Assembly: GCF_017303375.1 (NCBI RefSeq) | Contig: NZ_JAFKOH010000003.1 | Coordinates: 1-64,000 of the forward strand | Length of the DNA: 64,000 nucleotides | From: Bacillus sp. NTK074B | GTDB taxonomy: Bacteria > Bacillota > Bacilli > Bacillales > Bacillaceae_B | Direction: 5' to 3' | Shown here: piece by piece, positions 38,665 through 47,603 of the stretch | Numbering within the stretch: the first letter of the stretch is position 1 | Layout of the letters: each line of letters opens with the position of its first letter | Program-made: the position numbers and the translations under genes | Notes under the pieces: model-generated | Seen by the model: only the letters and a program-made list of their open reading frames with translations | Told to the model about the DNA's origin: nothing | The model's database searches: none

Positions 38665-38674
38665 CTATTACTTC

Positions 38675-38875
38675 TTATTTTAGGTTGTCAAGCATATGAC
38701 GAATGCGTTTGAAATCTCCTTTAGAGACAACAGCCGCTTTACGTAGCTTACGCTTTGCTTTAGTAGATTTGTTTGCGAATAAGTGGCTTGTGTAAGCGTG
38801 TGAACGTTTAAGTTTACCAGAACCTGTTTTCTTGAAACGCTTAGCTGAGCCGCGGTGAGTTTTCATTTTTGGCAT
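38675..38875 (-). CDS. rpmI: 50S ribosomal protein L35
   Basis: 66 residues, starting [21 protein letters not shown], the L35 signature. It lies between infC and rplT with gaps of 23 and 28 bp. Confidence 0.97.
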   Translation of the reverse strand: MPKMKTHRGSAKRFKKTGSGKLKRSHAYTSHLFANKSTKAKRKLRKAAVVSKGDFKRIRHMLDNLK

Positions 38876-38898
38876 GATGCTTTTCCTCCTCGGGTCCT

Positions 38899-39414
38899 TT
38901 ATTTTTCGTTGACTGGTGCAAGCACCAGGAACATACTGCGACCATCCATTTTCGGTTTTGATTCAACGGTTGCTACATCTTTACACTCATCACTGAAGCG
39001 ATCCAGAACACGTTGACCAATTTCTTTGTGCGTAATCGCACGACCTTTAAATCGGATTGACGCTTTTACTTTGTCTCCTTTTTCAAGGAACTTACGAGCG
39101 TTACGAAGCTTTGTGTTGAAATCATGTTCATCAATCGTCGGGCTTAAACGCACCTCTTTAAGATTGATGATCTTCTGATTCTTACGTGCTTCTTTTTCTT
39201 TCTTCTGTTGTTCAAATTTAAACTTACCGTAGTCCATGATACGAGCAACGGGTGGTTTTGCATTTGGAGCAACAAGAACAAGATCAAGGTTTACACGTTC
39301 AGCAATTTCAAGAGCTTCATTCTTGGATTTGATTCCAAGTTGCTCACCGTTTTGATCGATAAGACGTACTTCACGGGCACGAATCGTTTCGTTTAAGATC
39401 ATGTCTTTGCTAAT
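38899..39414 (-). CDS. infC: Translation initiation factor IF-3
   Basis: 171 residues; binds the 30S subunit and proofreads the initiator tRNA. I start it at ATT (39414), reading [20 protein letters not shown], because GGAGGTGG lies about eight bases upstream and infC in Bacillus uses an ATT start. The protein ends APVNEK. Non-canonical initiation is the known basis for IF3 self-control of translation. An extra ATT directly upstream makes the start ambiguous by one codon. Confidence 0.93.
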   Translation of the reverse strand: MSKDMILNETIRAREVRLIDQNGEQLGIKSKNEALEIAERVNLDLVLVAPNAKPPVARIMDYGKFKFEQQKKEKEARKNQKIINLKEVRLSPTIDEHDFNTKLRNARKFLEKGDKVKASIRFKGRAITHKEIGQRVLDRFSDECKDVATVESKPKMDGRSMFLVLAPVNEK

Positions 39415-39487
39415 AATTAGCCACCTCCAAGGTTTATTAAAAGAATACACGGCTTTGGTTGACGTACTCGCTTCTCTTCTTGAGTGC

Positions 39488-39650
39488 AACACACAAAAAA
39501 AGATGCGAGTGTCGAAACACCCGCACCTGATTATTAAGCATATATCCATAGCTTTAATAGTCAATCACATACCTGTAAACAGCTTTAACGCGTTATTCAG
39601 GTGAGAAGCGGGTAGCTTCTGCTTGTACCAAACTGTATTCAATTCACCTT
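39488..39650 (-). ncRNA. L20-type ribosomal protein leader of infC-rpmI-rplT
   Basis: The minus strand from the infC promoter contains GGTACAAGCAGAAGCTACCCGCTTCTCACC, then an intrinsic terminator (39495-39530, GGTGCGGGTG, TTTCGA, CACTCGCATC, then T8). Position and layout match the L20-responsive transcription attenuator described in B. subtilis. The identification rests on position and on these blocks; I cannot test the RNA fold fully. Confidence 0.75.
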
Positions 39651-39654
39651 AGAT

Positions 39655-39683
39655 ACTATATCACATGACAATACCGCTGTCAA
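39655..39683 (-). promoter_or_regulatory. Sigma-A promoter of infC operon
   Basis: On the minus strand a perfect TTGACA (39678-39683), a 17-bp spacer and TATAGT (39655-39660). Confidence 0.8.
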
Positions 39684-39760
39684 ATAATCATTTAATATCA
39701 CAACGTATTTCATAATATCAGACATCTAAGGAGAGTGCAACAGTTTTTTTGAAATTTATT

Positions 39761-39833
39761 GGAGGAGGGACGGACCTCCAACGGAAAGATTATTGTAAAC
39801 CTTAATGACCATTTGGAGGTCCGTCCCTCTTCC
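39761..39833. repeat. Long perfect palindrome downstream of thrS
   Basis: GAGGGACGGACCTCCAA (39765-39781) and its exact complement (39813-39829) form 17 perfect pairs, extended to 21 with one G-T pair, around a 31-nt loop. No T-run follows on either side, so it is not an ordinary terminator. The GGGACGG core is reminiscent of REP-like palindromes associated with Y1 (RAYT) transposases in Bacilli; that is inference from memory. Confidence 0.75.
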
Positions 39834-39837
39834 GCTT

Positions 39838-41769
39838 TTATCGGTTTGCTTCTTTTGTGATGTGGGCGATGAATTCGTCAAGGGAGATCGTTTCTGATTT
39901 CTGTTCTCCGTATTTACGGACGTTGACGGCCGTTTCCTTGATTTCATTGTCTCCAACAACCAGCATGTAAGGGACTTTACTCATCTGTGACTCACGGATC
40001 TTGTAGCCGATTTTTTCATTACGGTCATCGATCTCCACACGAAGGCCCTCAGCCTGAAGCTTTTCTTTCACTTCTTTCGCGTAGTCGAAGTGGACATCCG
40101 GAGAAACCGGGATCACCTGAACCTGCGTAGGAGCGAGCCATGTCGGGAATGCTCCTTTGTATTCCTCGATCAGGAATGCCACAAAGCGTTCCATTGTAGA
40201 AACAACCCCACGGTGGATGACAACCGGGCGATGCTGTTTCCCGTCTTCCCCAACGTATGTTAAGTCAAAGCGCTCTGGAAGTAAGAAGTCCAATTGAACT
40301 GTGGATAATGTTTCTTCTTTCCCCAGTGCCGTCTTCACCTGAACGTCCAGTTTAGGGCCGTAGAATGCCGCTTCCCCTTCTGCTTCAAAGTACTCGACGT
40401 CCAGTTCATCCATCGCTTCTTTGATCATGCCTTGTGCACGGTTCCACATCTCATCGTCATCAAAGTACTTCTCTGTATCCTCAGGGTCACGGTAAGAAAG
40501 ACGGAATGAATAGTCATTCAGATCAAAGTCTTTGTATACTTCCTGAACAAGGCGTACAACACGCTTGAACTCTTCCTTGATCTGATCGGGACGTACAAAG
40601 ATATGGGCATCATTCAGAGTCATCCCACGTACACGCTGCAGGCCGGAAAGGGCTCCAGACAATTCGTAACGGTGCATCGTTCCAAGCTCTGCGATACGGA
40701 TCGGGAGCTCACGGTAGCTGTGGATGCCGTTTTTGTAAATCATCATATGGTGCGGGCAGTTCATCGGGCGAAGAACAAGATCTTCATTGTCCATTTCCAT
40801 GACCGGGAACATGTTTTCCTGATAGTGATCCCAGTGACCGCTTGTTTTGTACAACTCAACGCTACCCATGATTGGAGTGTAGACGTGGTCATAGCCCAGA
40901 CGCTCTTCTTTATCCACGATGTAACGCTCGATGATACGACGGATCGTTGCACCTTTTGGCAGCCACATCGGAAGCCCTTGTCCCACTTTTTGTGAGTTCA
41001 TGAATAGGTTCAATTCTTTCCCGATCTTACGGTGATCACGCTCTTTCGCTTCTTCAAGAAGGCGAAGATGCTCCTCAAGGTCTTCTTTCTTGAAGAACGC
41101 CGTACCGTAAATACGTTGAAGCATTTTATTATCGCTGTTTCCACGCCAGTAAGCACCGGCAATGCTTAACAGCTTGAATTCTTTGACTTTATTAGTAGAC
41201 GGGATATGGACTCCACGGCATAGGTCGAAGAATTCACCCTGCTCATAAATGGAAACCTGCTCTCCTTCAGGAATGGCTTCAAGCAGTTCAAGCTTATACT
41301 CATCCCCGATTTCTTCGTACACTTTCTGCGCTTCGTCGCGGCTGACTTCTTTCCGTACCACTTCCAGGTTTTCACCCGTGATCTTCTTCATTTCCTTCTC
41401 GATCAACGGCAGGTCTTCCGGAGTGAACGTGTGCTCTGAATCGATATCGTAGTAGAATCCGCCTTCAATAACCGGACCGATTCCAAGCTTGGTTTCAGGA
41501 TATAAACGTTTGATGGCCTGCGCCATTAAATGGGCCGTACTGTGACGAAGGACTTCAAGGGCATCCGATGAAGGAGGTGTAACAATTTCAATCGCTCCAT
41601 CTTCCTGAATCCCTGTGCGCAGGTCGATCATTTCGCCATTTATTTTACCAGCCAGCGCCTTCTTCTTCAGTCCTGGACTGATGGACGCAGCAATTTCTTC
41701 AGTTGTTGTCCCCTTAGGAAACTCCTTGACATTTCCATCAGGGAATTGCATTTTCACTACTTCTGACAT
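39838..41769 (-). CDS. thrS: Threonyl-tRNA synthetase
   Basis: A 643-residue class II synthetase. Domains in order: N-terminal TGS (about 1-63), the editing domain with [16 protein letters not shown] (about 75-90), the catalytic core with zinc ligands ([23 protein letters not shown]) and the anticodon-binding domain (last 110 residues). Expression is controlled by the Thr T-box upstream. Confidence 0.97.
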   Translation of the reverse strand: MSEVVKMQFPDGNVKEFPKGTTTEEIAASISPGLKKKALAGKINGEMIDLRTGIQEDGAIEIVTPPSSDALEVLRHSTAHLMAQAIKRLYPETKLGIGPVIEGGFYYDIDSEHTFTPEDLPLIEKEMKKITGENLEVVRKEVSRDEAQKVYEEIGDEYKLELLEAIPEGEQVSIYEQGEFFDLCRGVHIPSTNKVKEFKLLSIAGAYWRGNSDNKMLQRIYGTAFFKKEDLEEHLRLLEEAKERDHRKIGKELNLFMNSQKVGQGLPMWLPKGATIRRIIERYIVDKEERLGYDHVYTPIMGSVELYKTSGHWDHYQENMFPVMEMDNEDLVLRPMNCPHHMMIYKNGIHSYRELPIRIAELGTMHRYELSGALSGLQRVRGMTLNDAHIFVRPDQIKEEFKRVVRLVQEVYKDFDLNDYSFRLSYRDPEDTEKYFDDDEMWNRAQGMIKEAMDELDVEYFEAEGEAAFYGPKLDVQVKTALGKEETLSTVQLDFLLPERFDLTYVGEDGKQHRPVVIHRGVVSTMERFVAFLIEEYKGAFPTWLAPTQVQVIPVSPDVHFDYAKEVKEKLQAEGLRVEIDDRNEKIGYKIRESQMSKVPYMLVVGDNEIKETAVNVRKYGEQKSETISLDEFIAHITKEANR

Positions 41770-41804
41770 GTGATTTCACTCCTTAAAGTATCGTTATAAA
41801 ACAT

Positions 41805-42095
41805 AAAAAACCCCGCCCCTTCACGTTTGAAGGGACGAGGTTAATAAGTAAACTCGTGGTTCCACCCAACTTCTCACTGTCTTAATTAAAGACAATGACT
41901 TCATTGAAAACGAATAACGACATTTAGCCGTCAATCATTACTGTGAATCCTTTATGATTCAGTTCATAATTGAAGTTCCGAGGTGGTAAATATCACTACC
42001 GAATTAGGAAGCTTGCAGCCAGGTGACTTCCCTCTCTGTGAATGGAATCGAAATATTGTTGTCCTCATCATAACCTTTATTTATTGACTTATTAT
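41805..42095 (-). ncRNA. Thr-specific T-box leader of thrS
   Basis: The minus strand has the T-box sequence GGGTGGAACCACGAG (41853-41867) and a terminator AACCTCGTCCCTTC/GAAGGGGCGGGGTT with T6 (41805-41841). The specifier is ACC (threonine), minus strand 41987-41985, in GTGATATTTACCACCTCGG, aligning with the Phe leader. Only about 35 bases separate the terminator from the thrS start. Confidence 0.93.
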
Positions 42096-42101
42096 GTAGG
42101 T

Positions 42102-42130
42102 ATTATAATCGGTTATGGTTTGAAAAGCAA
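42102..42130 (-). promoter_or_regulatory. Sigma-A promoter of thrS
   Basis: On the minus strand TTGCTT (42125-42130), a 17-bp spacer and TATAAT (42102-42107). It abuts the ytxC stop codon. Confidence 0.7.
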
Positions 42131-42132
42131 GC

Positions 42133-42999
42133 CTATTCATTTGCAATATCCCATGAAGGATAAAGGAGAGTGTCGGGAAAATAACTCGCAGGCAAAAGGT
42201 CGACCCGCTCTTCAAAAATATTTTGAAGGGTCCTGATCAATTGATGGTCGCTTTGCCCATAAACATATATCTTCTCAGGGGCAAGGGATAATAACGGCGC
42301 AATGGTGAACGAATCAACGTATAACGGGTGATTTGTGAGAAGACGCTTATCAATCAGCTTCGTCAAATCCCCGCGAGCCACTTCCTTCATGTCTTCATCA
42401 AAGAACCGAAAACCAAAGCCCGTCGAGTATAAATGAATCGTACGCATCTTCTGCTCCCTTGATGCCAGATACTCCCGCAGCATATGAACGAACATTTGAT
42501 ACTCCTGCTCCATCTTGTATTCATCTATGGCGAGATCCACCATCAACTGAAGTCTCTCCTGAAGCTTCTTCAGCCTGAATTTACTAAAGGAATCGAATGA
42601 TATGGGGGCCTTCCCTTCCATCAATGGTTCCAAGCTGTCAAGGACGTAGCCGGCTTCATCCCATTCCCCGACCAGTTCCATTAATTCCGGACGTTCCCCC
42701 AATCTCAATTCTGATACGATTTCTAATATTTGATTGATTTCATCCACATCTTCATAGAAATAGTTTTCCCTGAGGACCGATTCGGACCAGTCCATGCATT
42801 TATCATTGATGACGAAATTAGAGACACCCTTGAACAGCTTTTCTCTTTCATTAAAGAAGGGGGAAACGTCTATCGTCAGATTATAGTGCGTTTTATGTTG
42901 AAAGAGCGTTTCATGGAACCATGATTGGATGAATTCTTTATTGAGGTATCCCTGAAGCTTTATCGCATCGTTTTTTTGCTTGAAAATAAATTCAATCAA
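42133..42999 (-). CDS. ytxC: Sporulation-associated protein YtxC
   Basis: About 288 residues, recognised by position (between thrS and dnaI, as in B. subtilis) and by the YtxC/DUF family segments such as SWFHETLFQHKTHYNL and RTLQNIFEERVDLLP. I start it at TTG 42999 (LIEFIFKQKNDAI), nine bases after AAGGAGG. It is cytosolic and mostly helical. The molecular role is unknown; its promoter in B. subtilis is sporulation-linked. Confidence 0.8.
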   Translation of the reverse strand: MIEFIFKQKNDAIKLQGYLNKEFIQSWFHETLFQHKTHYNLTIDVSPFFNEREKLFKGVSNFVINDKCMDWSESVLRENYFYEDVDEINQILEIVSELRLGERPELMELVGEWDEAGYVLDSLEPLMEGKAPISFDSFSKFRLKKLQERLQLMVDLAIDEYKMEQEYQMFVHMLREYLASREQKMRTIHLYSTGFGFRFFDEDMKEVARGDLTKLIDKRLLTNHPLYVDSFTIAPLLSLAPEKIYVYGQSDHQLIRTLQNIFEERVDLLPASYFPDTLLYPSWDIANE

Positions 43000-43197
43000 A
43001 CTTTCTCGCCTCCTTAAACCCAATTCCCTGATTTATATATATGGGAGGCTTGTTTAAATTAGAAGTTGATGAGGGAATTTCTTTTCCGTGGGGCAAGATT
43101 GCTGAAGATGTGTTGGTTGTAAAAGTTTCCGTTTCAGTCATGGGATTTTGGGGGATGCAGTGGTTGATCTTGGTTGGGATAATAACGGAGGCTTCGG

Positions 43198-43412
43198 GAG
43201 GTATTCTCGTCTGGATTGTGGTGGATTTGTCTGTTTAGTGAGGCATTCTCGTCTGGATTGGCGTTGATCCGGTCGTTCGTTACAACCAATCCAGCCGATT
43301 TCACTGTAAAACAAGCCGTTTAGCACGAAAATCCAGCCGAAATCTAACATAATCCAGCGGTTTTCTGTGAGAATCCAGCCGATATCCTACAAATCCAGCC
43401 ATTTAACAAAAA
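43198..43412. repeat. Head-to-head 21-bp-period array between ytxC and dnaI
   Basis: Ten degenerate units. Four lie in one orientation at 43198, 43219, 43240 and 43261 (core CTCGTCTGGATTG), the first and third almost identical over 21 bp. Six lie in the other at 43288, 43309, 43330, 43351, 43372 and 43392 (core AATCCAGCCGATTTC). Spacing is 21 bp throughout except one 20. The two arms are reverse complements of each other. The spacer from 43000 to 43197 shows no gene I can support. Confidence 0.8.
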
Positions 43413-43448
43413 ATGTAAATCACGAACACGCCACCTCAACCAGTTCCA

Positions 43449-43482
43449 CAAAAAAAGAAAGGAAACCGCATGGGATTTCCTC
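43449..43482 (-). terminator. Terminator of dnaB-dnaI
   Basis: On the minus strand AGGAAA pairs with TTTCCT around a 10-nt loop, followed by TTTCTTTTTTT. Confidence 0.65.
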
Positions 43483-43491
43483 TCCATCCAT

Positions 43492-44436
43492 CTATTCTCT
43501 TCTATTCCTGCCGTCAATCAACACAGGCTTGGACAAATACTTAATCCGCTCCATAATCCGGGCAGCCTTCAACTTCTCCTCTTCCCCACGCTGACTGTAG
43601 GTCAGGTGATGGGTAAGCTCATTAAAATTGAAGTTGGAAGTGAAGAAAGTCGGAAGGTTCTCAAGCATCCGATATTGAAGGATCGTACCGAGGATCTCGT
43701 CCCTTCCCCAGCTCGACATCGTTTCCGCTCCGATATCGTCAAGCATAAGGATTGGTGCTGACTTCACCATTTCAAGCTTTTCATTCACCGAATTATCACC
43801 GAGTGACTGCTTGATCTCCCTGAAGAACTCCGGAACATATACAATCAAAGAGCCAATCTTTTTCTCGGCAAGCTCATTGGCCATGGCTCCTAACAGATAG
43901 GATTTCCCGACTCCAAACTTCCCGTAAAAATAAAGACCCTTCATTTTTGTTCCTTCTGTATAGGTCTCCACGAAATTTTTCGCCAATCGCACAGCTTCCA
44001 GACGGCTTTTCGAATCAAGGTCCAGGGTCTGGAACGATGCTTGTAAAATATCCTTGGGTACATAAAGACTTTTGATCAGACGCTGGGCACTCGTTCTTTC
44101 ATCATGGATGGCTTTACGCGGACAGCGATGATAGTCGATATCGATGGTATTGCCCCTGATCACCAGGTGAGGATCATATCCTTCCATCATATTCTTACAC
44201 TCCTGCAAAGAAGGACAATATCGGCACTCCTTGCTTTGGGAAATGTATTCATACAGCTTCATCAGGCTTTCGTTGACCATTTCATTTGTTACAAGACCTT
44301 CGTTCCTGCGGATAAAATCTTTTACATCATTGTTTTCTAAGATCTCTTTTTTCATTTGCTCATATCGTTGTTGAAACGAACCAGAAGTCGCCAACCTTTT
44401 TAAGGTGTTATTGATTTTTTCCACCGTTTTGTTCAC
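43492..44436 (-). CDS. dnaI: Primosomal protein DnaI (helicase loader)
   Basis: A 314-residue AAA+ ATPase that loads the replicative helicase DnaC in B. subtilis. The N-terminal zinc-binding part contains CRYC (71-74), C80 and HRCP (103-106); the AAA+ module has Walker A GKFGVGKS (172-179) and Walker B LMLDDIG. It begins one base after the dnaB stop. Confidence 0.95.
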   Translation of the reverse strand: MNKTVEKINNTLKRLATSGSFQQRYEQMKKEILENNDVKDFIRRNEGLVTNEMVNESLMKLYEYISQSKECRYCPSLQECKNMMEGYDPHLVIRGNTIDIDYHRCPRKAIHDERTSAQRLIKSLYVPKDILQASFQTLDLDSKSRLEAVRLAKNFVETYTEGTKMKGLYFYGKFGVGKSYLLGAMANELAEKKIGSLIVYVPEFFREIKQSLGDNSVNEKLEMVKSAPILMLDDIGAETMSSWGRDEILGTILQYRMLENLPTFFTSNFNFNELTHHLTYSQRGEEEKLKAARIMERIKYLSKPVLIDGRNRRE

Positions 44437-45825
44437 CTACTTCCGAAAATTTTTAAGCTCTTCTTCGAGTTTTTTCTTTTCTGCTTCAAAATCGTATCCG
44501 TCAGAAGAGGAATCGGATTCTTCAGGAGTTTCCTCTTCCTTAAACCAGTCGGGAAGCTTTTCAATGCGAATCGGCTTTCTCCGCCTGTTCGATTTGGTTT
44601 CTTTTTTACCTTCCGCCCACTCGAGGTATTGCTTATGTTCCTTCTTCGCCAATTCCATCGCTTCACTTGCCGACGTCACTTTTTTCCTGGACCAATGGGA
44701 AGCGATCTTCTCCATGTATCCTTTTGTCAGCTTCATGTCTGTCTTCAATAACACGTACTGAATCAGCACGTTCATGACTCCGATCGGGAGCTTCTGGGAC
44801 ATGAGCACTTCTTCCACAGCCTGGAGGTCCGCCTTTGAAGGAGAACCACCATTAGATATATCCGATAGAACATCCTTCGGGGATGTCGTTTCCAGATAGT
44901 CAATGAGCTCCTCTTCCTGAGAGAGCGGTTTATCCCGGACGGCAGGTTTCTTCGCTTCCATCCTCGCCGTCAGGTCCGGCAGCTGGTCACCCGTTTGCAT
45001 GCCGTACCAGTCCCGGGCGGTTTTCCGCAGTAATTCAATATCGATCGCGTCATCTGCATCCAGTGAACTTAAGACGATATTCTTCATTTGAAGAGGATCG
45101 ATTCCATATAGATAGCTCAGCTTCAACACCGTTTCTTTCACTTTCTGTGTAAATGCTTTCCGCGGGACCATGGATTCGGATAACCCGGCAAGGAGCAGTT
45201 GAAAATCAAAATCGACTTCGTCCAAGGCAAGTCCATCATTTTTACCGTATTTCATATATTGTTCACCAGAGCCGGTTTCTGAATCCACATTGGCATCATG
45301 ATGAAGGAAGTTGATCTGTTCCGACGTAAACACATCCTGAAACGAACGGGTAATGTTGGTGTATTGATTCATATCGACGGACACATCTGTAAAGAACTTC
45401 TTTAAACGAAGATAATGGGTCCTGCCGATCTTGCGGTATAGATATACATTCAGCATTCCATCATGAAAGAATTCCTGAGGGGAAAGGGGCGGCTGCAGTT
45501 CATAAAGGAATTGCCGGTCTTCATCATCCTTTTTTTCATACACCTTCAACAATCCGATCCCTTCAAGCTTCATCCTGGCTTCATAGACGTCCTGAAGGTT
45601 GACGGACAGGACGTTCATGAGATGGTAATGGGTGGAATCCGTCGACCATAGGCGGTTTTCCTCTACTTCCCCCCACAAACTCATATAGAGGCTGTAGCAT
45701 ACGGAACCGATCAGAGGCTGGTACAAAAATGTGATGATTTTACGGTCATATTCCTGAAGCATCCCATTAGTTCCTACCGAATAGTGATCGATCGGCTGTA
45801 TTTCATTCCAATGCTTCTTCATCAT
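44437..45825 (-). CDS. dnaB: Replication initiation and membrane-attachment protein DnaB
   Basis: A 462-residue helicase-loading protein of the Bacillus primosome (unrelated to E. coli DnaB helicase). It shows two DnaD/DnaB-like helical regions, with YMEKIASHWSRKKVTSASEAMEL in the second, and an acidic C-terminal tail. AAAGGTAG precedes the ATG. Directly followed by dnaI. Confidence 0.93.
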   Translation of the reverse strand: MMKKHWNEIQPIDHYSVGTNGMLQEYDRKIITFLYQPLIGSVCYSLYMSLWGEVEENRLWSTDSTHYHLMNVLSVNLQDVYEARMKLEGIGLLKVYEKKDDEDRQFLYELQPPLSPQEFFHDGMLNVYLYRKIGRTHYLRLKKFFTDVSVDMNQYTNITRSFQDVFTSEQINFLHHDANVDSETGSGEQYMKYGKNDGLALDEVDFDFQLLLAGLSESMVPRKAFTQKVKETVLKLSYLYGIDPLQMKNIVLSSLDADDAIDIELLRKTARDWYGMQTGDQLPDLTARMEAKKPAVRDKPLSQEEELIDYLETTSPKDVLSDISNGGSPSKADLQAVEEVLMSQKLPIGVMNVLIQYVLLKTDMKLTKGYMEKIASHWSRKKVTSASEAMELAKKEHKQYLEWAEGKKETKSNRRRKPIRIEKLPDWFKEEETPEESDSSSDGYDFEAEKKKLEEELKNFRK

Positions 45826-45847
45826 AGTTGGATTCTACCTTTCAATA

Positions 45848-45888
45848 CATAAAGAGAAAAGAGCTAAAGAATACCATCTTCAGCTCAT
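45848..45888 (-). terminator. Hairpin between nrdR and dnaB
   Basis: On the minus strand GAGCTGAAGA pairs with TCTTTAGCTC and is followed by TTTTCTC. It may reduce readthrough into dnaB. Confidence 0.6.
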
Positions 45889-45892
45889 TCTT

Positions 45893-46348
45893 CTACTCTT
45901 TTTTTATCAATTCTTTTAATTCATCTATAAATACATTAATATCTTTAAATTGTCGGTATACGGATGCAAAACGGACATATGCCACTTCATCTACTTTGGC
46001 AAGATGATCCATGACCATTTCTCCGATCTTGACAGATTCCACTTCAGAGGCACCTTGGTTCCGAAGGTCTTTTTCAATATCTGTTGAGATCTTTTCTAAT
46101 CTTTCAAGGGGCACAGGGCGTTTCTCACAGGCCTTGATCAGCCCTCTCAAAATCTTTTCTCGACTAAACTCTTCTCTTACCCCTTCTTTTTTGACCACAA
46201 TTAAGGGAAGCTCTTCAACCTTCTCGAACGTTGTAAAGCGGAAATTACACACTTCACATTCTCTTCTTCTTCTGATTGAACGTCCTTCATCAGCAGGACG
46301 GGAGTCCACTACTCGTGTACCATTATGCTGGCAAGACGGGCATTTCAT
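45893..46348 (-). CDS. nrdR: Transcriptional repressor NrdR
   Basis: A 151-residue repressor of ribonucleotide reductase genes, sensing ATP/dATP. The zinc ribbon uses C3, C6, C31 and C34 (CPSC, CEVC); the ATP-cone follows ([16 protein letters not shown]). I start it at ATG 46348, where the zinc ribbon begins; an upstream in-frame ATG would add 13 unconserved residues. Same position as ytcG in B. subtilis, just before dnaB. Confidence 0.95.
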   Translation of the reverse strand: MKCPSCQHNGTRVVDSRPADEGRSIRRRRECEVCNFRFTTFEKVEELPLIVVKKEGVREEFSREKILRGLIKACEKRPVPLERLEKISTDIEKDLRNQGASEVESVKIGEMVMDHLAKVDEVAYVRFASVYRQFKDINVFIDELKELIKKE

Positions 46349-46430
46349 AATATCAGCTCCGTTATTACAAACTATTACCTTCATCATATAAAAAAGCGGC
46401 GACTTTCACAAGCATCTGAAGGATTTACCG

Positions 46431-46811
46431 TTATTTCACTTTCGTCAATTCACTATCAAGCTGGTGATAATAATGGCTGATCTGCGCTTTTAAAACTGTG
46501 TATGTACCAAAGATCTTTCCTTTATCGGCACTGACCTTGAAGTCCACTGCTGTTTCGAGGGGCCTCACTGTAATCACAGTGGCCACGATGAACAATTGGG
46601 GCGTCCCGCTTTTCCGGACCGTTATTTCCCCCCGGTCCTTCGACTGTGAGACCACCTCATACTCAGACGACGAAAATAATCCGAGTACTGCATGAAATGC
46701 ACCTTGATGCATGGATTTATAATAACGGGATTTCAGCTCTTTATCTTCATGTTGATCGGATGTTTCACATTCTGATTGAAATCGTTTCAATAGGGTTCGT
46801 ATTCCACTCAT
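46431..46811 (-). CDS. Conserved hypothetical cytosolic protein
   Basis: 126 residues with no signal peptide or membrane helix. The N-terminal third is charged and helical (FQSECETSDQHEDKELKSRYYKSMHQGAF); the rest looks like alternating strands (EYEVVSQSKDRGEITVRK; LFIVATVITVRPLETAVDFKVSA). AAGGGAGG precedes the ATG. It lies between speD and nrdR, which are adjacent in B. subtilis as I recall. I do not recognise a functional family. Confidence 0.7.
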   Translation of the reverse strand: MSGIRTLLKRFQSECETSDQHEDKELKSRYYKSMHQGAFHAVLGLFSSSEYEVVSQSKDRGEITVRKSGTPQLFIVATVITVRPLETAVDFKVSADKGKIFGTYTVLKAQISHYYHQLDSELTKVK

Positions 46812-46897
46812 ATCAAGTTCCTCCCTTTAGTTATCCTTATTTTACACGAAATGTCACAATTGAAAAACCCAAAAGTGTACAGGTGAAAAACGGGCAC

Positions 46898-46930
46898 AAA
46901 AAAAGAGATGCATAAAACACGCATCTCTTC
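46898..46930 (-). terminator. Terminator of speD
   Basis: On the minus strand AAGAGATGCGTG pairs with TATGCATCTCTT, followed by seven T. Confidence 0.85.
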
Positions 46931-46944
46931 TGAGTTATTATGAA

Positions 46945-47325
46945 TTAAAGGGCTTGAGCCTGAGACTTTTTCATTTGCACAGGACCCATTCCACGCGGCA
47001 ATTCAATCGTTTCGCGTGTGTCAGCACCAAGAGCATCTGCAATATATTCAGCAGCGATATTAGGATCTAAATCACCGCAAGTATATACATCAATACTGGC
47101 ATAACCATGTTCAGGAAAGCTGTGGATCGTTAAATGTGATTCCGAGATAATCACCACTCCACTCACACCTTGAGGCGCAAATTTATGAAAAGCTACCTCA
47201 CGTACTTCTGCACCTGACTTAAGCGCAGCATCTACGAATGTTTTCTCAATTCCAACTACATCGTTTAATTTTTCAAAATCGCAACCCCATAATTCAGAGA
47301 TTACATGACGTCCCATTGTTTCCAT
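46945..47325 (-). CDS. speD: S-adenosylmethionine decarboxylase proenzyme
   Basis: A 126-residue proenzyme that self-cleaves to form a pyruvoyl cofactor and then decarboxylates S-adenosylmethionine for spermidine synthesis. Cleavage is expected between E62 and S63 in [17 protein letters not shown]82/C83 region YTCGD supplies the catalytic Cys. The standard length for the SpeH type. The leader upstream can sequester its ribosome-binding site. Confidence 0.95.
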   Translation of the reverse strand: METMGRHVISELWGCDFEKLNDVVGIEKTFVDAALKSGAEVREVAFHKFAPQGVSGVVIISESHLTIHSFPEHGYASIDVYTCGDLDPNIAAEYIADALGADTRETIELPRGMGPVQMKKSQAQAL

Positions 47326-47332
47326 TTTCGTA

Positions 47333-47420
47333 TTTCCCCCTTTGACATGATTTTTTTCGTCAAAATGAACGAATCCTTTGGCAAAATCTTAACTACCACG
47401 GGGGAAAGTTAGTCCGAAGA
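47333..47420 (-). promoter_or_regulatory. Structured speD leader with possible RBS-sequestering element
   Basis: On the minus strand the RBS region GGGGGAAA (47340-47333) is exactly complementary to TTTCCCCC (47407-47400) upstream. The latter abuts an alternative stem, GTTAG with CTAAC and flanking pairs (about 47429-47405), so the two pairings compete for the same UUU. This resembles a translational switch; the ligand, if any, is unknown. Confidence 0.5.
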
Positions 47421-47482
47421 GGTCCTAACCCTTTAAGTAGCTAAATCAGTATTCATTTGCTAATAAGAAGTTCACGAAAAAT

Positions 47483-47511
47483 AGTATACTTTGTTTAAAA
47501 CTCTTTTGCAA
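47483..47511 (-). promoter_or_regulatory. Sigma-A promoter of speD
   Basis: On the minus strand TTGCAA (47506-47511), a 17-bp spacer and TATACT (47483-47488). The implied leader is about 150 nt. Confidence 0.7.
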
Positions 47512-47603
47512 TAAATTTTTATAAAGTTTTTTAACCTTATAAGATGAATATCATTTTCACCTTTTTAAATAAAGTGTCTTGTAGAGAGATCGCGCTATCT
47601 TCG

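Noticed and set aside
43041-43197. Possible pseudogene left of the 21-bp array
   Set aside because: A short open frame exists but it has no RBS, low complexity and no recognisable protein similarity.
43138-43350. Minus-strand open frame over the 21-bp array
   Set aside because: The apparent seven-residue periodicity follows from the 21-bp DNA repeat. The frame does not stay open through the whole array and lacks an RBS.
43198-43412. Possible CRISPR array
   Set aside because: The units are contiguous and degenerate with no constant repeat/variable spacer structure, the orientation flips midway, and no cas genes are near.
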